From positions 102,136-166,135 of the forward strand of contig PGYA01000009.1 of assembly GCA_002839435.1 (NCBI GenBank): 64,000 nt of DNA, read 5' to 3'. Shown here one piece after another: positions 20,432-30,358 of the stretch (position 1 is the stretch's first letter; the number at the start of each line of letters is the position of its first letter). Source of the stretch: Candidatus Riflebacteria bacterium HGW-Riflebacteria-2 (lineage in GTDB: Bacteria > Muiribacteriota > Ozemobacteria > Ozemobacterales > Ozemobacteraceae). A program made the position numbers and the translations under genes. The notes beneath the pieces were generated by a model, which ran no database searches, was not told where the DNA came from, and saw only the letters and a program-made list of their open reading frames with translations.

Positions 20432-23146
20432 ATGAATGATATGACAGGTAAGGCCGCACAAGACCGCTCTGTCAAAGAAAAACTCAGGGCGGAGTTTGTG
20501 CGTGCCGGTTGTTTTCTGGCCGATCTTGTCTGCTGTTTCGATCGCAGTGAAACTGAATTTTTGCCAGAGTTTTTCTGCAACAATCCTGAACTTGTCGGCT
20601 GTCCGGCAGCCCAGGAGCAAATGTTTGATTGGTTTATGTCGGTTCTTCATGTCGATGACGAAGCTGTTTTTCGTGATGTTATCAACAAGGTGCTCGAAGG
20701 TAATTCTTCCTGTGCCGAGATCCGTCTGGCCCGTGGTGAAGGCGGTTTCATGCTCTACCGCGTCATTGGCCGCCCGATTGCCGATGAAAGTGGTAATGCC
20801 AGTGGTGGCATCATTGCTTTCAGTCAATGGAACCGCGATCGCAGCAAGGCGGTCGTTTCGCATTGTGAAACCCTGCTCGATTCTCTGCTGGTAAGTTACG
20901 TCGTTGTCGATCGTAATGGCTGCATAGAGCTTTGTACAGACTGGGCGGCTGCTCTGCTCGGTAGCGCGCCGGCTGAAATAATTGGTCATCGACTGTCAGA
21001 ATATCTTGTCGGTGATGTTGACGAACTCTTGCTTGCTGCCGGGGCAAACTTGCGCGAGGCCGATTTTGAGCTGAAAGATACGTCAGGCAGTTGCCGGTGG
21101 GTGCAGGTCTGTGTGGCCGAAATCAGCCGGTCGCATGCCGTGAGCGGTTGCCGCCTTGTCATCCTCAGAGATATATCAGAGCGAAAGTCTTTCGAATTGC
21201 AGCTGGCCCAGTCTGAAGAAAAATTCCGAACCCTGGCCGAGAATTTGCCAGGTGTTGTCTGCGTAATCGCCGATGGCCGAATTCTTTACACAAATTCGCA
21301 TGCCAACAGTATTATTGGCTATGAAGCCAGCGAGATGTTAAGGGAGGAGTTTGATTTTTCGAGTATTTTCAATCTCGCTGATCCCGGGCACTTTCTGGTA
21401 AATCTTGAAAGTGAACTGCTCGAGCACGGTAAGGTAGAGCGCGAAGTCAGCGTGTGCAAAAAGGATCATACTCTTCTCAGGGCGCTGGTGTCACTGCAAT
21501 ACATTCGTTACGATAATAAAAAAGCGGTTTTATGCATTATTACAGATGTTACCAGCCTTTACCAGACAATAGACAGCCTTGACGAAACCAAAAAGCGTTA
21601 TTGGGCTTTGTTTGAGGCTTCTTCTGATGCCATTTTTATTGAGACTGTCGATGGCCGTATTTTTGACTGCAATTCTGCCTGTGAAAGAAGCTATGGCTAC
21701 ACGCGCGCTGAATTGTTGAGTAAGTCGGCACGTGACCTTGTTCCCGGCGATCTCGCAAATATGCTCAAGGATCTCGAGGCAGAGCTGAAGGCCAAGCGCG
21801 GTAACGACCGCAGCATTTGTCTGGAAGCTTTTGGAATCCGCAAAGACGGAGGAGTTTTCCCGACTGAAGTGACCATAAATCCGGTCAAACTTGAAGGACT
21901 CGAATGTTTTCTGGTCACTGTGCGTGATATATCGGCGCGACGTGAGGCCGAAGTCGCGCGTCAGCGTTATGAAAAGCAGCTGCTCCAGATTCAGAAACTC
22001 GACAATCTTGGTATGATGGCGAATGGTCTCGCCAATGACTTCAACAATCTGCTTACCGGCATTATGGGTTATGCCGATCTGATGATGCGCGATCTCCAGG
22101 CAAATCCAGGTGGCCGCGAGAAGGCTCGCCGCATAATCGATGCAGCACGCCGGGCTGGCGAGATAATACATCAGCTGATGTCTTATACCGGCAAACTGCC
22201 CAGTATGTTCCAGACCACTTCCATACCTCAGCTGATCAAAGAGATGCAGTCACAGTTTGCATCTGTTGCATCCGACAAGATAGCCTTCAGATACGATTTC
22301 TCGCAGGAAAGCCATCAGCTCAACGTTGATCCGCCGATGCTCAAACAGGCTTTGTTCTCAATTGTGCAGAACGCGGTAGAAGCTATTCCTGAAGCTGGCC
22401 CCGGGGTTATTGAGATCGTTGTGAGATCCGGTGACAGGAGCTTCACCGGTCATGAGCCAGGATATTTTGGCCCCCCGGTGAATGCTGGCGGCTACATTTG
22501 TATCCAGGTTCTCGACAACGGCTGTGGAATTGATTCTTCTCATCTTTTACGTATTTTTGATCCCTTCTTCACTACCAAATATTCTGGTCGTGGTCTCGGT
22601 TTATCCTCTGTCCTGGGAATGCTGAAAAGTCACCGCGGTTCAGCCCTGGTGGAGAGCAATAATGGCGAGGGGACAAAATTTTCCTTGTTTTTGCCATATG
22701 ATGCGACGGAAGTTGCTGAGCCGGCTACAGTTGAAGTCGCGGACGGGCCGTCGCCCGCCAGGTTCAACGCTGGAACTGCCCTTATCGTAGACGATGAAGA
22801 AAGCGTACGCGATATTCTTTCTGAGCTGCTACGGGAGTTGGGCTATAAGACTGTCCTTGCCGAAAACGGTGCCAGGGGCCTTGAGCTGTTCAAGTCGATG
22901 AACGAGTCGCTGGCAGTGGCTATTGTAGATCTTACCATGCCTGAAATGAGCGGCACCGAGCTGGTGCGAGAGATACGCTGGCTCAACCCTGAGATACCCG
23001 TCATTCTTTGTACAGGCATGCTTTTTGATGACAAAAAGCGCGAGCTCGAAAGGCTTGGGGTGGGCGCGTTCCTGGAGAAGCCTTTTACAAAAAGCGATCT
23101 CGAGAAAGTGTTTGTAAAAATCAAACTCAAAAACGGTTTGAAATAA
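20432..23146 (+). CDS. PAS-domain hybrid histidine-kinase-like protein with C-terminal receiver
   Basis: Several PAS domains; HisKA-like MMANGLANDFNNLLTGI; HATPase NAVEAIPEAG / DNGCGIDSSHLLRIFDPFFTTKYSGRGLGLSSV; receiver ALIVDDEESVRDIL...IVDLTMPEMSG...LEKPF. Confidence 0.9.
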   Translation: MNDMTGKAAQDRSVKEKLRAEFVRAGCFLADLVCCFDRSETEFLPEFFCNNPELVGCPAAQEQMFDWFMSVLHVDDEAVFRDVINKVLEGNSSCAEIRLARGEGGFMLYRVIGRPIADESGNASGGIIAFSQWNRDRSKAVVSHCETLLDSLLVSYVVVDRNGCIELCTDWAAALLGSAPAEIIGHRLSEYLVGDVDELLLAAGANLREADFELKDTSGSCRWVQVCVAEISRSHAVSGCRLVILRDISERKSFELQLAQSEEKFRTLAENLPGVVCVIADGRILYTNSHANSIIGYEASEMLREEFDFSSIFNLADPGHFLVNLESELLEHGKVEREVSVCKKDHTLLRALVSLQYIRYDNKKAVLCIITDVTSLYQTIDSLDETKKRYWALFEASSDAIFIETVDGRIFDCNSACERSYGYTRAELLSKSARDLVPGDLANMLKDLEAELKAKRGNDRSICLEAFGIRKDGGVFPTEVTINPVKLEGLECFLVTVRDISARREAEVARQRYEKQLLQIQKLDNLGMMANGLANDFNNLLTGIMGYADLMMRDLQANPGGREKARRIIDAARRAGEIIHQLMSYTGKLPSMFQTTSIPQLIKEMQSQFASVASDKIAFRYDFSQESHQLNVDPPMLKQALFSIVQNAVEAIPEAGPGVIEIVVRSGDRSFTGHEPGYFGPPVNAGGYICIQVLDNGCGIDSSHLLRIFDPFFTTKYSGRGLGLSSVLGMLKSHRGSALVESNNGEGTKFSLFLPYDATEVAEPATVEVADGPSPARFNAGTALIVDDEESVRDILSELLRELGYKTVLAENGARGLELFKSMNESLAVAIVDLTMPEMSGTELVREIRWLNPEIPVILCTGMLFDDKKRELERLGVGAFLEKPFTKSDLEKVFVKIKLKNGLK

Positions 23147-23164
23147 CCATCTGTAGATGAAAAG

Positions 23165-23193
23165 CCGGCATTACGCAGTGCGTAATGCCGGCC
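23165..23193. terminator. perfect 13-bp stem hairpin between convergent genes
   Basis: GCCGGCATTACGC-AGT-GCGTAATGCCGGC; T-run on the minus-strand side. Confidence 0.7.
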
Positions 23194-23205
23194 TGGTTTA
23201 TTCGC

Positions 23206-23997
23206 TTACTTTTCGAATTCGAAGGCAACTATGCGGCTGATGCACGATTCAAGTTCAATCGCACGCCACGGGAACAGGCCGATCCAGGTGCGCTTGTTGT
23301 TGAGCTTGTCGATATCACCACCGATGTTTTCGGCGTGAACTATGCCAAGCGGGAACATCTTGAGGTGCATGACCTGATAGTATTCGTCGGGCGGAAAGTA
23401 TTCATCCCAGCCTTTGCCATGGGTTTCTTTGAGCTTGGCCTCGGCTTTGGTGAAGAGTTTCGGGTGCCAGTCGCGCAGAATGGTGTTCATCGGGTGGTCG
23501 GCCGAACCGCAGTCGACGCCGATCCATTTGAACTTCATTTCCTGTGCCCACTTGTGGAAGTCGGCATCCGGGCCTGGATGTTTGACCATATAGCGGACTT
23601 CGTCGGCTTCTGGCTGATCCCAGCTGTATTTGTGATAGCCGGTATTGATGATGAGAATGTCGCCTTTGCGGATATCGGCTTTTTTCATCAGCATGTCAGG
23701 TGAATACAACGAGAAGTCGCTGACTTCATCGCTGATATCAACTACTACGCCGTCGCCGCACCATTCTTCGAGCGGCACATCACCGATTGTGCGGCCATTG
23801 GCGCAGAAGTGAATTTCGCCATCGATGTGGGTTCCTACGTGATTGCTGGTCTTGATGATCTGGCCATTGGCGCCCTGACCCATGTGGGCACCGGCGAGAC
23901 GTTTGAAATATTGCACCTGCAGCGGCATGTAGCTCGGCCACGGCGGGGTGTGAATGCTGAGTCTCTGGGTGAGATCGTACATTTTTACTTTGGTCAT
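23206..23997 (-). CDS. cyclase family protein (kynurenine formamidase-like)
   Basis: HVGTHIDGEIHF metal motif, YDLTQRLSIHTPPWPSYMPLQ. Confidence 0.8.
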   Translation of the reverse strand: MTKVKMYDLTQRLSIHTPPWPSYMPLQVQYFKRLAGAHMGQGANGQIIKTSNHVGTHIDGEIHFCANGRTIGDVPLEEWCGDGVVVDISDEVSDFSLYSPDMLMKKADIRKGDILIINTGYHKYSWDQPEADEVRYMVKHPGPDADFHKWAQEMKFKWIGVDCGSADHPMNTILRDWHPKLFTKAEAKLKETHGKGWDEYFPPDEYYQVMHLKMFPLGIVHAENIGGDIDKLNNKRTWIGLFPWRAIELESCISRIVAFEFEK

Positions 23998-24031
23998 TTA
24001 TTGTCTCCTTGTTTTATTGTCTATTAAAATA

Positions 24032-25285
24032 TTACTCATCCTTGCAGTATTTTTCAACATAAGCTTCAAGGGCATCCTCAAAGCACTTCATTGGCGGGTT
24101 TACCAGTCCGGCGCCGACCTGCCCGACTCCGGCTTTCTTGTGGGCAATACCTGTGTTAATCTGCGGAAGCAGATTTTTTTCGCAGACCTTCAACAGGTTG
24201 ATGCCGAGCGGTGAGCCTCTGAATTCCATATTCGGAATCTGAAAGGCCTGCGATTCACCATCGGTTATTTCATACATTTTGCGCGTGAAGTTCATCGCAT
24301 CGTTGACGGTGCCGCCGACAAACTTGACGATTGCCGGTGCCGCCGCCATAGAAAAGCCGCCCAGTCCGCAGGTTTCAGTGATCGCGCTGTCGCCGATGTC
24401 AGGGTTACAGTCCTCTTCGGTAAAGCCGGGGAAGAGAAGCCCTTTGACTATCTGTGCTGGAGCCGTGAACCAGCGGTCTTTGAGGCCGGCGATTCGTATG
24501 CCAAAATCTGTGCCGTTGCGGCACATGGTTGTGACTATAGTAGATCCTTCGATCCATTCAGCCGCCTGCAGCATCATTTTTGCCGCCGGCATGCTGAGGT
24601 TGAGGAAAAAATGATCGTTTGAATGCATGAATTCGAGCACGCGTGCCTTATCAGTCTCGGCGAAGCTTGTTTTGACGATTGCCGGTGCGAGTTCTCTGAT
24701 CAACAGAGAGGTCGCCGCTTTGTTGCGGTTATGTACTTCGTCACCCATCTGCAATGCCTGGGCAATCATGTTCTTGAGATTGATTTCGGGTGCCAGCGGA
24801 ATAGCTGCTTTGAGAACGGGTGCCAGCACCGTTTCCATCCATTTCAGGCGGGTGATGACTTCCTCTGAGTAGGCGCCATAGCGCAATACTTTGCCGAGAC
24901 CTTCGTTAAGAGTGCAGAAAGTTTTGCGACCGCTCTTCTGGTCTTCGAGAATCCAGACTGGCATGCTCGCGGTGCCAACGCCGGCCATCGGGCCAACGCC
25001 ATCATGCTCGTGCCAGGGGGCATATTCAATTTTGTCGCTGGCGGCAAGCTTTTCGGCTTCTTCAGGAGTTTTTGCCAGGCCTTCATAAATCAGGGCGCCC
25101 ATGACGGCACCGCGTAGCGGGCCTGACATCTTTTCCCAGGTTATCGGCGGCCCGGCATGCAGAATCAGATTTTTTTCCATGCCCGGAACCACGTCTATGG
25201 CGGTGTCAATGCCTTTGAGAACTGGCTGAGAAGCCTGAATCGCTGCTATCGCGCTGGCGTTGGCCTGTTGAATGTCTATCAGCAT
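24032..25285 (-). CDS. DUF1116 family protein (YlbE-like)
   Basis: PITWEKMSGPLRGAVMGALIYEGLAKTPEEAEKL and downstream sequence typical of DUF1116; next to fdrA. Confidence 0.8.
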   Translation of the reverse strand: MLIDIQQANASAIAAIQASQPVLKGIDTAIDVVPGMEKNLILHAGPPITWEKMSGPLRGAVMGALIYEGLAKTPEEAEKLAASDKIEYAPWHEHDGVGPMAGVGTASMPVWILEDQKSGRKTFCTLNEGLGKVLRYGAYSEEVITRLKWMETVLAPVLKAAIPLAPEINLKNMIAQALQMGDEVHNRNKAATSLLIRELAPAIVKTSFAETDKARVLEFMHSNDHFFLNLSMPAAKMMLQAAEWIEGSTIVTTMCRNGTDFGIRIAGLKDRWFTAPAQIVKGLLFPGFTEEDCNPDIGDSAITETCGLGGFSMAAAPAIVKFVGGTVNDAMNFTRKMYEITDGESQAFQIPNMEFRGSPLGINLLKVCEKNLLPQINTGIAHKKAGVGQVGAGLVNPPMKCFEDALEAYVEKYCKDE

Positions 25286-25488
25286 TATCTGGCTCCTTTC
25301 TTATTTTGCACCTTATTCTGCCAGTTGGCGACCTTGTCGAGCAGGGCCTGAATCTTTTTGTTGCCACCTGCCGGCGGTCGCCAGTCGGTATGAATGGTTT
25401 CGACGCCCTGCTGACGCAGGTCGTCGGCAAAACTTGCTATGCCAAGATTTATCACTTTGACTTTTTTCCCGAAAAAATCTTTTAACAT
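25285..25488 (-). CDS. small fdrA-domain-type protein
   Basis: 67 aa KVINLGIASFADDLRQQGVETIHTDWRPPAGG; overlaps the DUF1116 start. Confidence 0.7.
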   Translation of the reverse strand: MLKDFFGKKVKVINLGIASFADDLRQQGVETIHTDWRPPAGGNKKIQALLDKVANWQNKVQNKKGAR

Positions 25489-25490
25489 GC

Positions 25491-27017
25491 TTACTTGTTC
25501 CTTTCCAGGCAGTGCTGGGCAAATTTAACCATTGCCACATTGGTTGGAAACACCTTGATCCCGGCGTCTTCCAGGATCTTCTGCTGCTGCGCGTAATTCT
25601 GCGGGTCCTGATGGGTACCGCAGATGCAGGCAGCCAGCAGTAGCTTTCGCCCTGACTTCTTTTGGCCAGCTTCAATGGCGGCTACCATTTCGCCGGCCAT
25701 GTCGAGGTGCGAGCCGTAGCCGAGCACGACGTCGAAAAGAATCAGGCCGGCTTCGGGGTCGGCGATTTCCTGAATCATGCGTTCGGAACGGTAGGTCGGG
25801 TCGATCATCGGGTGCGCCTTGCCGCGGGTAAAATTGTCGTCGCCGAGGTCAATGATGCAGTGGCCAGTGCTTTTATAAACATCAGCCATTTCTTTGCAGC
25901 CCTTGACCGGGGTGTTTGAGCTGATCTCGCCAATGACCGGCTGTAGCAGACGCTGTGCTTCATCGCACAGGGTGCCGCCGGAATAGAGTCCGCGCAGGTG
26001 CTTTCCTGCCATTTTGCAGCTGGCTGCCGCTTCTTTTATCTGTTCTTCGCTCATCTCAGAATTGTGCTGTTTGCCGGTGCTGAGGTCGCAGGCCTTGATT
26101 GCAGCGTCTTCGAGGTTGTGAGCGGCGATGAAACCCTGGGCTTCGATGGCTTTCGGGTCAGCGCCGATAAAGTAGATCACGATTTTTTTGCTGATACCTT
26201 TGAGTTCAGCATATAGCGTTTTAAGAACTGATTCTGCCGGTGGCTTTGAAAGCAATACAATGACTTTGGTAGACGGATCTTCAGCCAGGGCACGGGTTGC
26301 CAGCAGTGTCATCTTTCCCCCGATTTTTTCGGAAAGGTCGCGACCACCGACGCCGATTGCCTGTGTAATACCGCAGCCAAGGCGATGGATGGTGCTGGTG
26401 ACCTCCTGCAGGCCGGTACCGGAAGCGGCTACTACACCGATGTCGCCTTTTCTTACCGCATTAGCGAAGGCGAGGGGGGTGCCGTTAATGATGGCGGTGC
26501 CACAGTCTGGGCCCATGACCAGCAGTTCTTTGCTGCCGCCGAGGGTTTTGAGTTTGAGTTCCTCTTCGATGCTGACGTTATCTGAAAACAGCATCACGTG
26601 GCGGCCGTTATTGAGTGCTTGTTCGGCTTCACGGGCGGCATACTCGCCGGGCACCGATATCAGCACCATATTGGCTTCGGGCAGACGGCGCGCGGCTTCT
26701 TCCTGACTCGTCGGTGGCAGTTCAGCCGAACCAGATGGCTGTTTGCGTGAAGCGAGGCGCTTTTCAACTTCGGCGATGCCGGCTTCGGCAGTCTTCTGAT
26801 CTGCTGCTCTGATACAAATGATCAGGTCGTTCGGCGTAAGGCCGTCGAAAACGCTCTGATACATGTCAAGGCGCTTGAGGCTGTCAATGTTGTAATCGGT
26901 ACACATGCCGACGACGGTGCTGTCGATGCCCGGAAGCTTCTTAACCTGCGACCCGATAAGCATGAGCGTGACCGAATCGAAATACGTCTGTTTCTTTATG
27001 AGGTGGCTTATTACCAT
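25491..27017 (-). CDS. fdrA: FdrA family protein (acyl-CoA synthetase-like)
   Basis: YFDSVTLMLIGSQVKKLPGI..., LLVMGPDCGTAIINGTPLAFAN, GDIGVVAASGTGLQEV. Confidence 0.85.
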   Translation of the reverse strand: MVISHLIKKQTYFDSVTLMLIGSQVKKLPGIDSTVVGMCTDYNIDSLKRLDMYQSVFDGLTPNDLIICIRAADQKTAEAGIAEVEKRLASRKQPSGSAELPPTSQEEAARRLPEANMVLISVPGEYAAREAEQALNNGRHVMLFSDNVSIEEELKLKTLGGSKELLVMGPDCGTAIINGTPLAFANAVRKGDIGVVAASGTGLQEVTSTIHRLGCGITQAIGVGGRDLSEKIGGKMTLLATRALAEDPSTKVIVLLSKPPAESVLKTLYAELKGISKKIVIYFIGADPKAIEAQGFIAAHNLEDAAIKACDLSTGKQHNSEMSEEQIKEAAASCKMAGKHLRGLYSGGTLCDEAQRLLQPVIGEISSNTPVKGCKEMADVYKSTGHCIIDLGDDNFTRGKAHPMIDPTYRSERMIQEIADPEAGLILFDVVLGYGSHLDMAGEMVAAIEAGQKKSGRKLLLAACICGTHQDPQNYAQQQKILEDAGIKVFPTNVAMVKFAQHCLERNK

Positions 27018-27149
27018 TCCAGACCTTGCTCCTTTTTTCTGCGAATTGGCGCTGTTGGCTGCGCCGGTGCGGCTGGTCGCGCGTCGCGAACAGTACAGAA
27101 AATAATAGAACGATCTCGGTGGAATGGCAATAATTAAATAATCTGCGAG

Positions 27150-28646
27150 CTAATTCGGCAGATACTGGATCTTGCTGACCTTGAAGCCGTAAGCGTTCAT
27201 ATATTTGTCGGCAGTCAGAACCAGCTCTGCCTTTGTACCTTCGATCACTTCGCTGAAACATTCGGAAAAATTGCTGTTGATTTTTTCGATGGTGCGTGCG
27301 CTGTTGGGGCTGTTAATAGCCAGAGCGTCACCATGATGGTCAATCTCGATGCGTTCGAAAAACAGCCGGAACCGGCGTGCCTGCGGGACTTCTACGGCGA
27401 AGCAGATTTCCTGGTCGTTCTTGTAAGGATGCAGTGATTCAATTACACGCTCTTCTGTGACCCATTGGCTGAAGTCGTGTGCAGGAAGCCTGCGCCCGGT
27501 CTTGTGCTGCAGTGAGTTGGCAAGATTGAGTCGGCGGCCTTTTTTTACATAGCGCCCGAGGCCGGCGACCTCGTCGCCACCGTCGATCAGAACCTGCTTT
27601 ACTTGCTGCCAGGTGAATTCTGGATTCTGGGACCAGACCATGGTTGCTGCCGCAGCGACCATCGGGCAGGCTTGTGAGGTGCCAGAAAAAGAACGATAGC
27701 CATTTTTTGGCATCAGCGAAAAAATGTTGGCGCCGGGCGCGGCGATTTCGACCATCGAACCGTAGTTGGCAAACTGTGACCAGTCGGCATTGTCGGTAGC
27801 GCTTACCACCAGCTGGTTTGGCAGGCCGTAACATGACGGATAATCTTTTTCTTCAGGGTTGTCGAGGTCTTTGCGTGAATTTCCAGATGCGCAGACAAAA
27901 AGCGCGCCTTTTTCGTGAGTATAGGTGACTGCCGCGTGCATTTCCTTTGTGTATGAAGGTGTTCCATAGCTGTTTGAGAGAACTCTGGCGCCATTATCAA
28001 CTGCATATTTCACAGCGCGCGCAATATCTTTGGCATAAAGAGTCTGACCCAGACCGAATATCTTTACTATCATGATTTTGAGGCGCGGGTTCATCGCTGC
28101 AATGCCGACACCATTATTCATCTTTGCGCAGATTATGGCGCCGCAATGCGTGCCGTGATACTGGTCATCCTGAATTATGCCGTTGTCTCTGACAAAGTTG
28201 TAGCCATGAACGTCATCGACATAGCCGTTTTCGTCGTCATCGATTCCATTGCTTTGCTTAGCGTTACCGTTGCTATCTATGCCGCTTTCACCAGGATTTA
28301 CCCAGAGAACGCCGGGATCGATATCTTCGTGATTGAGGTCGAGTCCTGAGTCGAGAATCGCGAGAATGACTTCCTGTTTCGGATTCCAGTGATTCCAGGC
28401 CTGGCGCATCGCGATATCACAGCCGGTTTCGCCGATGTTCCCTTTGTCGTCGGCCTGTCCGAGATTTTCGAGATGCCACTGCTTTGCAAAAAACGGGTCG
28501 TCGGGAAACTGCCCGGTACGATCTGTTGTCACATCTTCGCTTCGGTATTCACGTCCGGTATCGAACGGTTCGAAAGGCAGCATTGGTATTTCAGCGGCAC
28601 TGGCTATGGCAGTCGCCAGCACCATGATTATCAGCAGATATCGCAT
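27150..28646 (-). CDS. S8 subtilisin-like serine protease
   Basis: LAILDSGLDLNHEDI, YHGTHCGAIICAKMNN, SGTSQACPMVAAAATMVW. Start set at MRYLLIIMVLATAIASA rather than the upstream ATG at 28724. Confidence 0.9.
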   Translation of the reverse strand: MRYLLIIMVLATAIASAAEIPMLPFEPFDTGREYRSEDVTTDRTGQFPDDPFFAKQWHLENLGQADDKGNIGETGCDIAMRQAWNHWNPKQEVILAILDSGLDLNHEDIDPGVLWVNPGESGIDSNGNAKQSNGIDDDENGYVDDVHGYNFVRDNGIIQDDQYHGTHCGAIICAKMNNGVGIAAMNPRLKIMIVKIFGLGQTLYAKDIARAVKYAVDNGARVLSNSYGTPSYTKEMHAAVTYTHEKGALFVCASGNSRKDLDNPEEKDYPSCYGLPNQLVVSATDNADWSQFANYGSMVEIAAPGANIFSLMPKNGYRSFSGTSQACPMVAAAATMVWSQNPEFTWQQVKQVLIDGGDEVAGLGRYVKKGRRLNLANSLQHKTGRRLPAHDFSQWVTEERVIESLHPYKNDQEICFAVEVPQARRFRLFFERIEIDHHGDALAINSPNSARTIEKINSNFSECFSEVIEGTKAELVLTADKYMNAYGFKVSKIQYLPN

Positions 28647-28710
28647 CAGTTGCACCTCTAAATCAAATATACAATAATCATAACACAAGCTACGACCGGC
28701 TGCAAAAATG

Positions 28711-28740
28711 AAAAAGCCCTGCATTGCTGCAGGGCTTTTT
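28711..28740 (-). terminator. Rho-independent terminator
   Basis: AAAAAGCCCTGCATTGCTGCAGGGCTTTTT. Confidence 0.8.
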
Positions 28741-28757
28741 CATTAGCGGATAATAGT

Positions 28758-29375
28758 CTATTCGTCAACGGGAACGGGCTTGCTTTCAATGAATTTGAAT
28801 GCGCCATCGGCAAGCTTGTAGAAATAGAAGCCTGCAACAGCTTCTACATCTGGTTCAGTCGAATATATCATGCCGAGCGCACGAACGACGTCGTCGGCAA
28901 GAAACATCAGGTCTTCGCCATTCTCCTGGCGCAGGTCAGATACCAGAAAGTCGCGGGTAAGGTCAGCGGCCGTGTGGACGAACTGCATCGGCTTGAATGT
29001 TCTGGCGGCAGTGTCATAGGTGAAAATGTAAAGCCCGCTGGCGTTTGGGCCGTAAAAGGCGGCTGCGATAAGCTCTGGTCGCTTGTCACCGTTTAGATCC
29101 CGCACTTTAAGACTGGCTGCTTCACGGTCAATGACGAAAAGCTTTTCTTCACTACCCAGGGTTTCCGAGGTGAATATCTGTTTTCCTTCGGCGTCGATGA
29201 CGCGCAGGGTAAGATTCATGTTGTCGATGCGCTTTTCTACGGTCAACTGCTGACCATCGAGCTCGAATTTTTCAGTTGCGAGAACCGGGTTGGCTTCTCC
29301 GGGCACTGCCAGGCCGGCAAAGACGCTGAGAGGCATCAATAAAATGGCAAAGATTGCGTAAAAGACTTTTTTCAT
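28758..29375 (-). CDS. hypothetical secreted protein, VCBS/FG-GAP-like
   Basis: Signal peptide; LKVRDLNGDKRPELIAAAFYG. Confidence 0.55.
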   Translation of the reverse strand: MKKVFYAIFAILLMPLSVFAGLAVPGEANPVLATEKFELDGQQLTVEKRIDNMNLTLRVIDAEGKQIFTSETLGSEEKLFVIDREAASLKVRDLNGDKRPELIAAAFYGPNASGLYIFTYDTAARTFKPMQFVHTAADLTRDFLVSDLRQENGEDLMFLADDVVRALGMIYSTEPDVEAVAGFYFYKLADGAFKFIESKPVPVDE

Positions 29376-29396
29376 AATGATTCTCCTCGAAATAGA

Positions 29397-30260
29397 TCAG
29401 TTGTTATACTGGTAAAAGTTATTTGACTTCATAATACTGATGAGTTTGTTGGCATATTGCGGATCGGTTGCATAGCCAGCTTTCAGCAGCTCGCGGGCGA
29501 ACTGATCAGGATTGTTGCGGTTGGCCATGCACTGCGCATAGCGGCTGGAACTGGTAAGCAGCCTGCTGTGGTCTTCGATTGATTCCTGCCATGAGTTGTA
29601 TTTGCGGAATTTGGCCTGTACCGTTACCATGCGGCCATTTATGTATTCTTTGGTTGGCATGGTTACAGAGCCTGCCGGGCCAGTTCCCTTTATTCCAAAA
29701 AGGTTCTTGGCATTGCCGAGTGACGATGCACCCCAGCCGGTTTCAAGTGCCGCCTGAGCCATGATGATCGAGGCCGGTACGCCACTCTTTTTGCTGGCTT
29801 CACGTGCAACCGGCCCGAATAGTCTGGCAAATTCGCTGGGAGCAAGTTTTCCGCCGCTATAATTAGCGAGAGCCGCTTCTGCCTGGCCTGCATTGGTGTT
29901 GGTGCCAGTGGTCGTTGTGGTGTTTGTCTGGTTGTTATTGGTGTTAGTATTATTGTTAGTATTAGTGGTGTTCTGGCCTGCAATATCTTCCTGGTCTGGA
30001 TTGGTAACGTTTACATTGGCCTGGTTTGTCGCATTTGTTTCGGCAGTGTTGTTGTTTGCGGTATTCTGATTGTCATTGGTATTGTTATTGTTAAACGCAT
30101 TCTGAAATGTGTTTACGGCATCACGGACAGCTGGCATAGCCTGCTGAACGCCGTTGGCTACCTGCTCAATCACATTCAATATCTGTTGTGCATCACAGCC
30201 TGTCATTAAAAAAGACGCACACAGCATCACAACCAAGGATAACTTTCGGCACGTTTTCAT
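29397..30260 (-). CDS. glucosaminidase (FlgJ/LytG-like) lipoprotein with Asn/Thr-rich linker
   Basis: Lipobox LMTGC; ASIIMAQAALETGWGASSLGNAKNLFGIKG; NNNTNDNQNTANNN linker. Confidence 0.85.
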   Translation of the reverse strand: MKTCRKLSLVVMLCASFLMTGCDAQQILNVIEQVANGVQQAMPAVRDAVNTFQNAFNNNNTNDNQNTANNNTAETNATNQANVNVTNPDQEDIAGQNTTNTNNNTNTNNNQTNTTTTTGTNTNAGQAEAALANYSGGKLAPSEFARLFGPVAREASKKSGVPASIIMAQAALETGWGASSLGNAKNLFGIKGTGPAGSVTMPTKEYINGRMVTVQAKFRKYNSWQESIEDHSRLLTSSSRYAQCMANRNNPDQFARELLKAGYATDPQYANKLISIMKSNNFYQYNN

Positions 30261-30358
30261 AAATTTTCTCCTACAGACGATGAATGAATTCTACAACTAA
30301 TACGTCCAGGTTAAAAACAAAATAACAAAAAAATGCAGAGTATTTGAAAGTCCCATTG

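Noticed and set aside
20429-20989. 186-aa minus ORF
   Set aside because: Antisense to the N-terminus of the PAS hybrid kinase; no recognisable motif.
29930-30110. AT-rich simple repeats (tt-gtt-att-ttg)
   Set aside because: Explained as coding DNA for the Asn/Thr-rich linker of the glucosaminidase lipoprotein.
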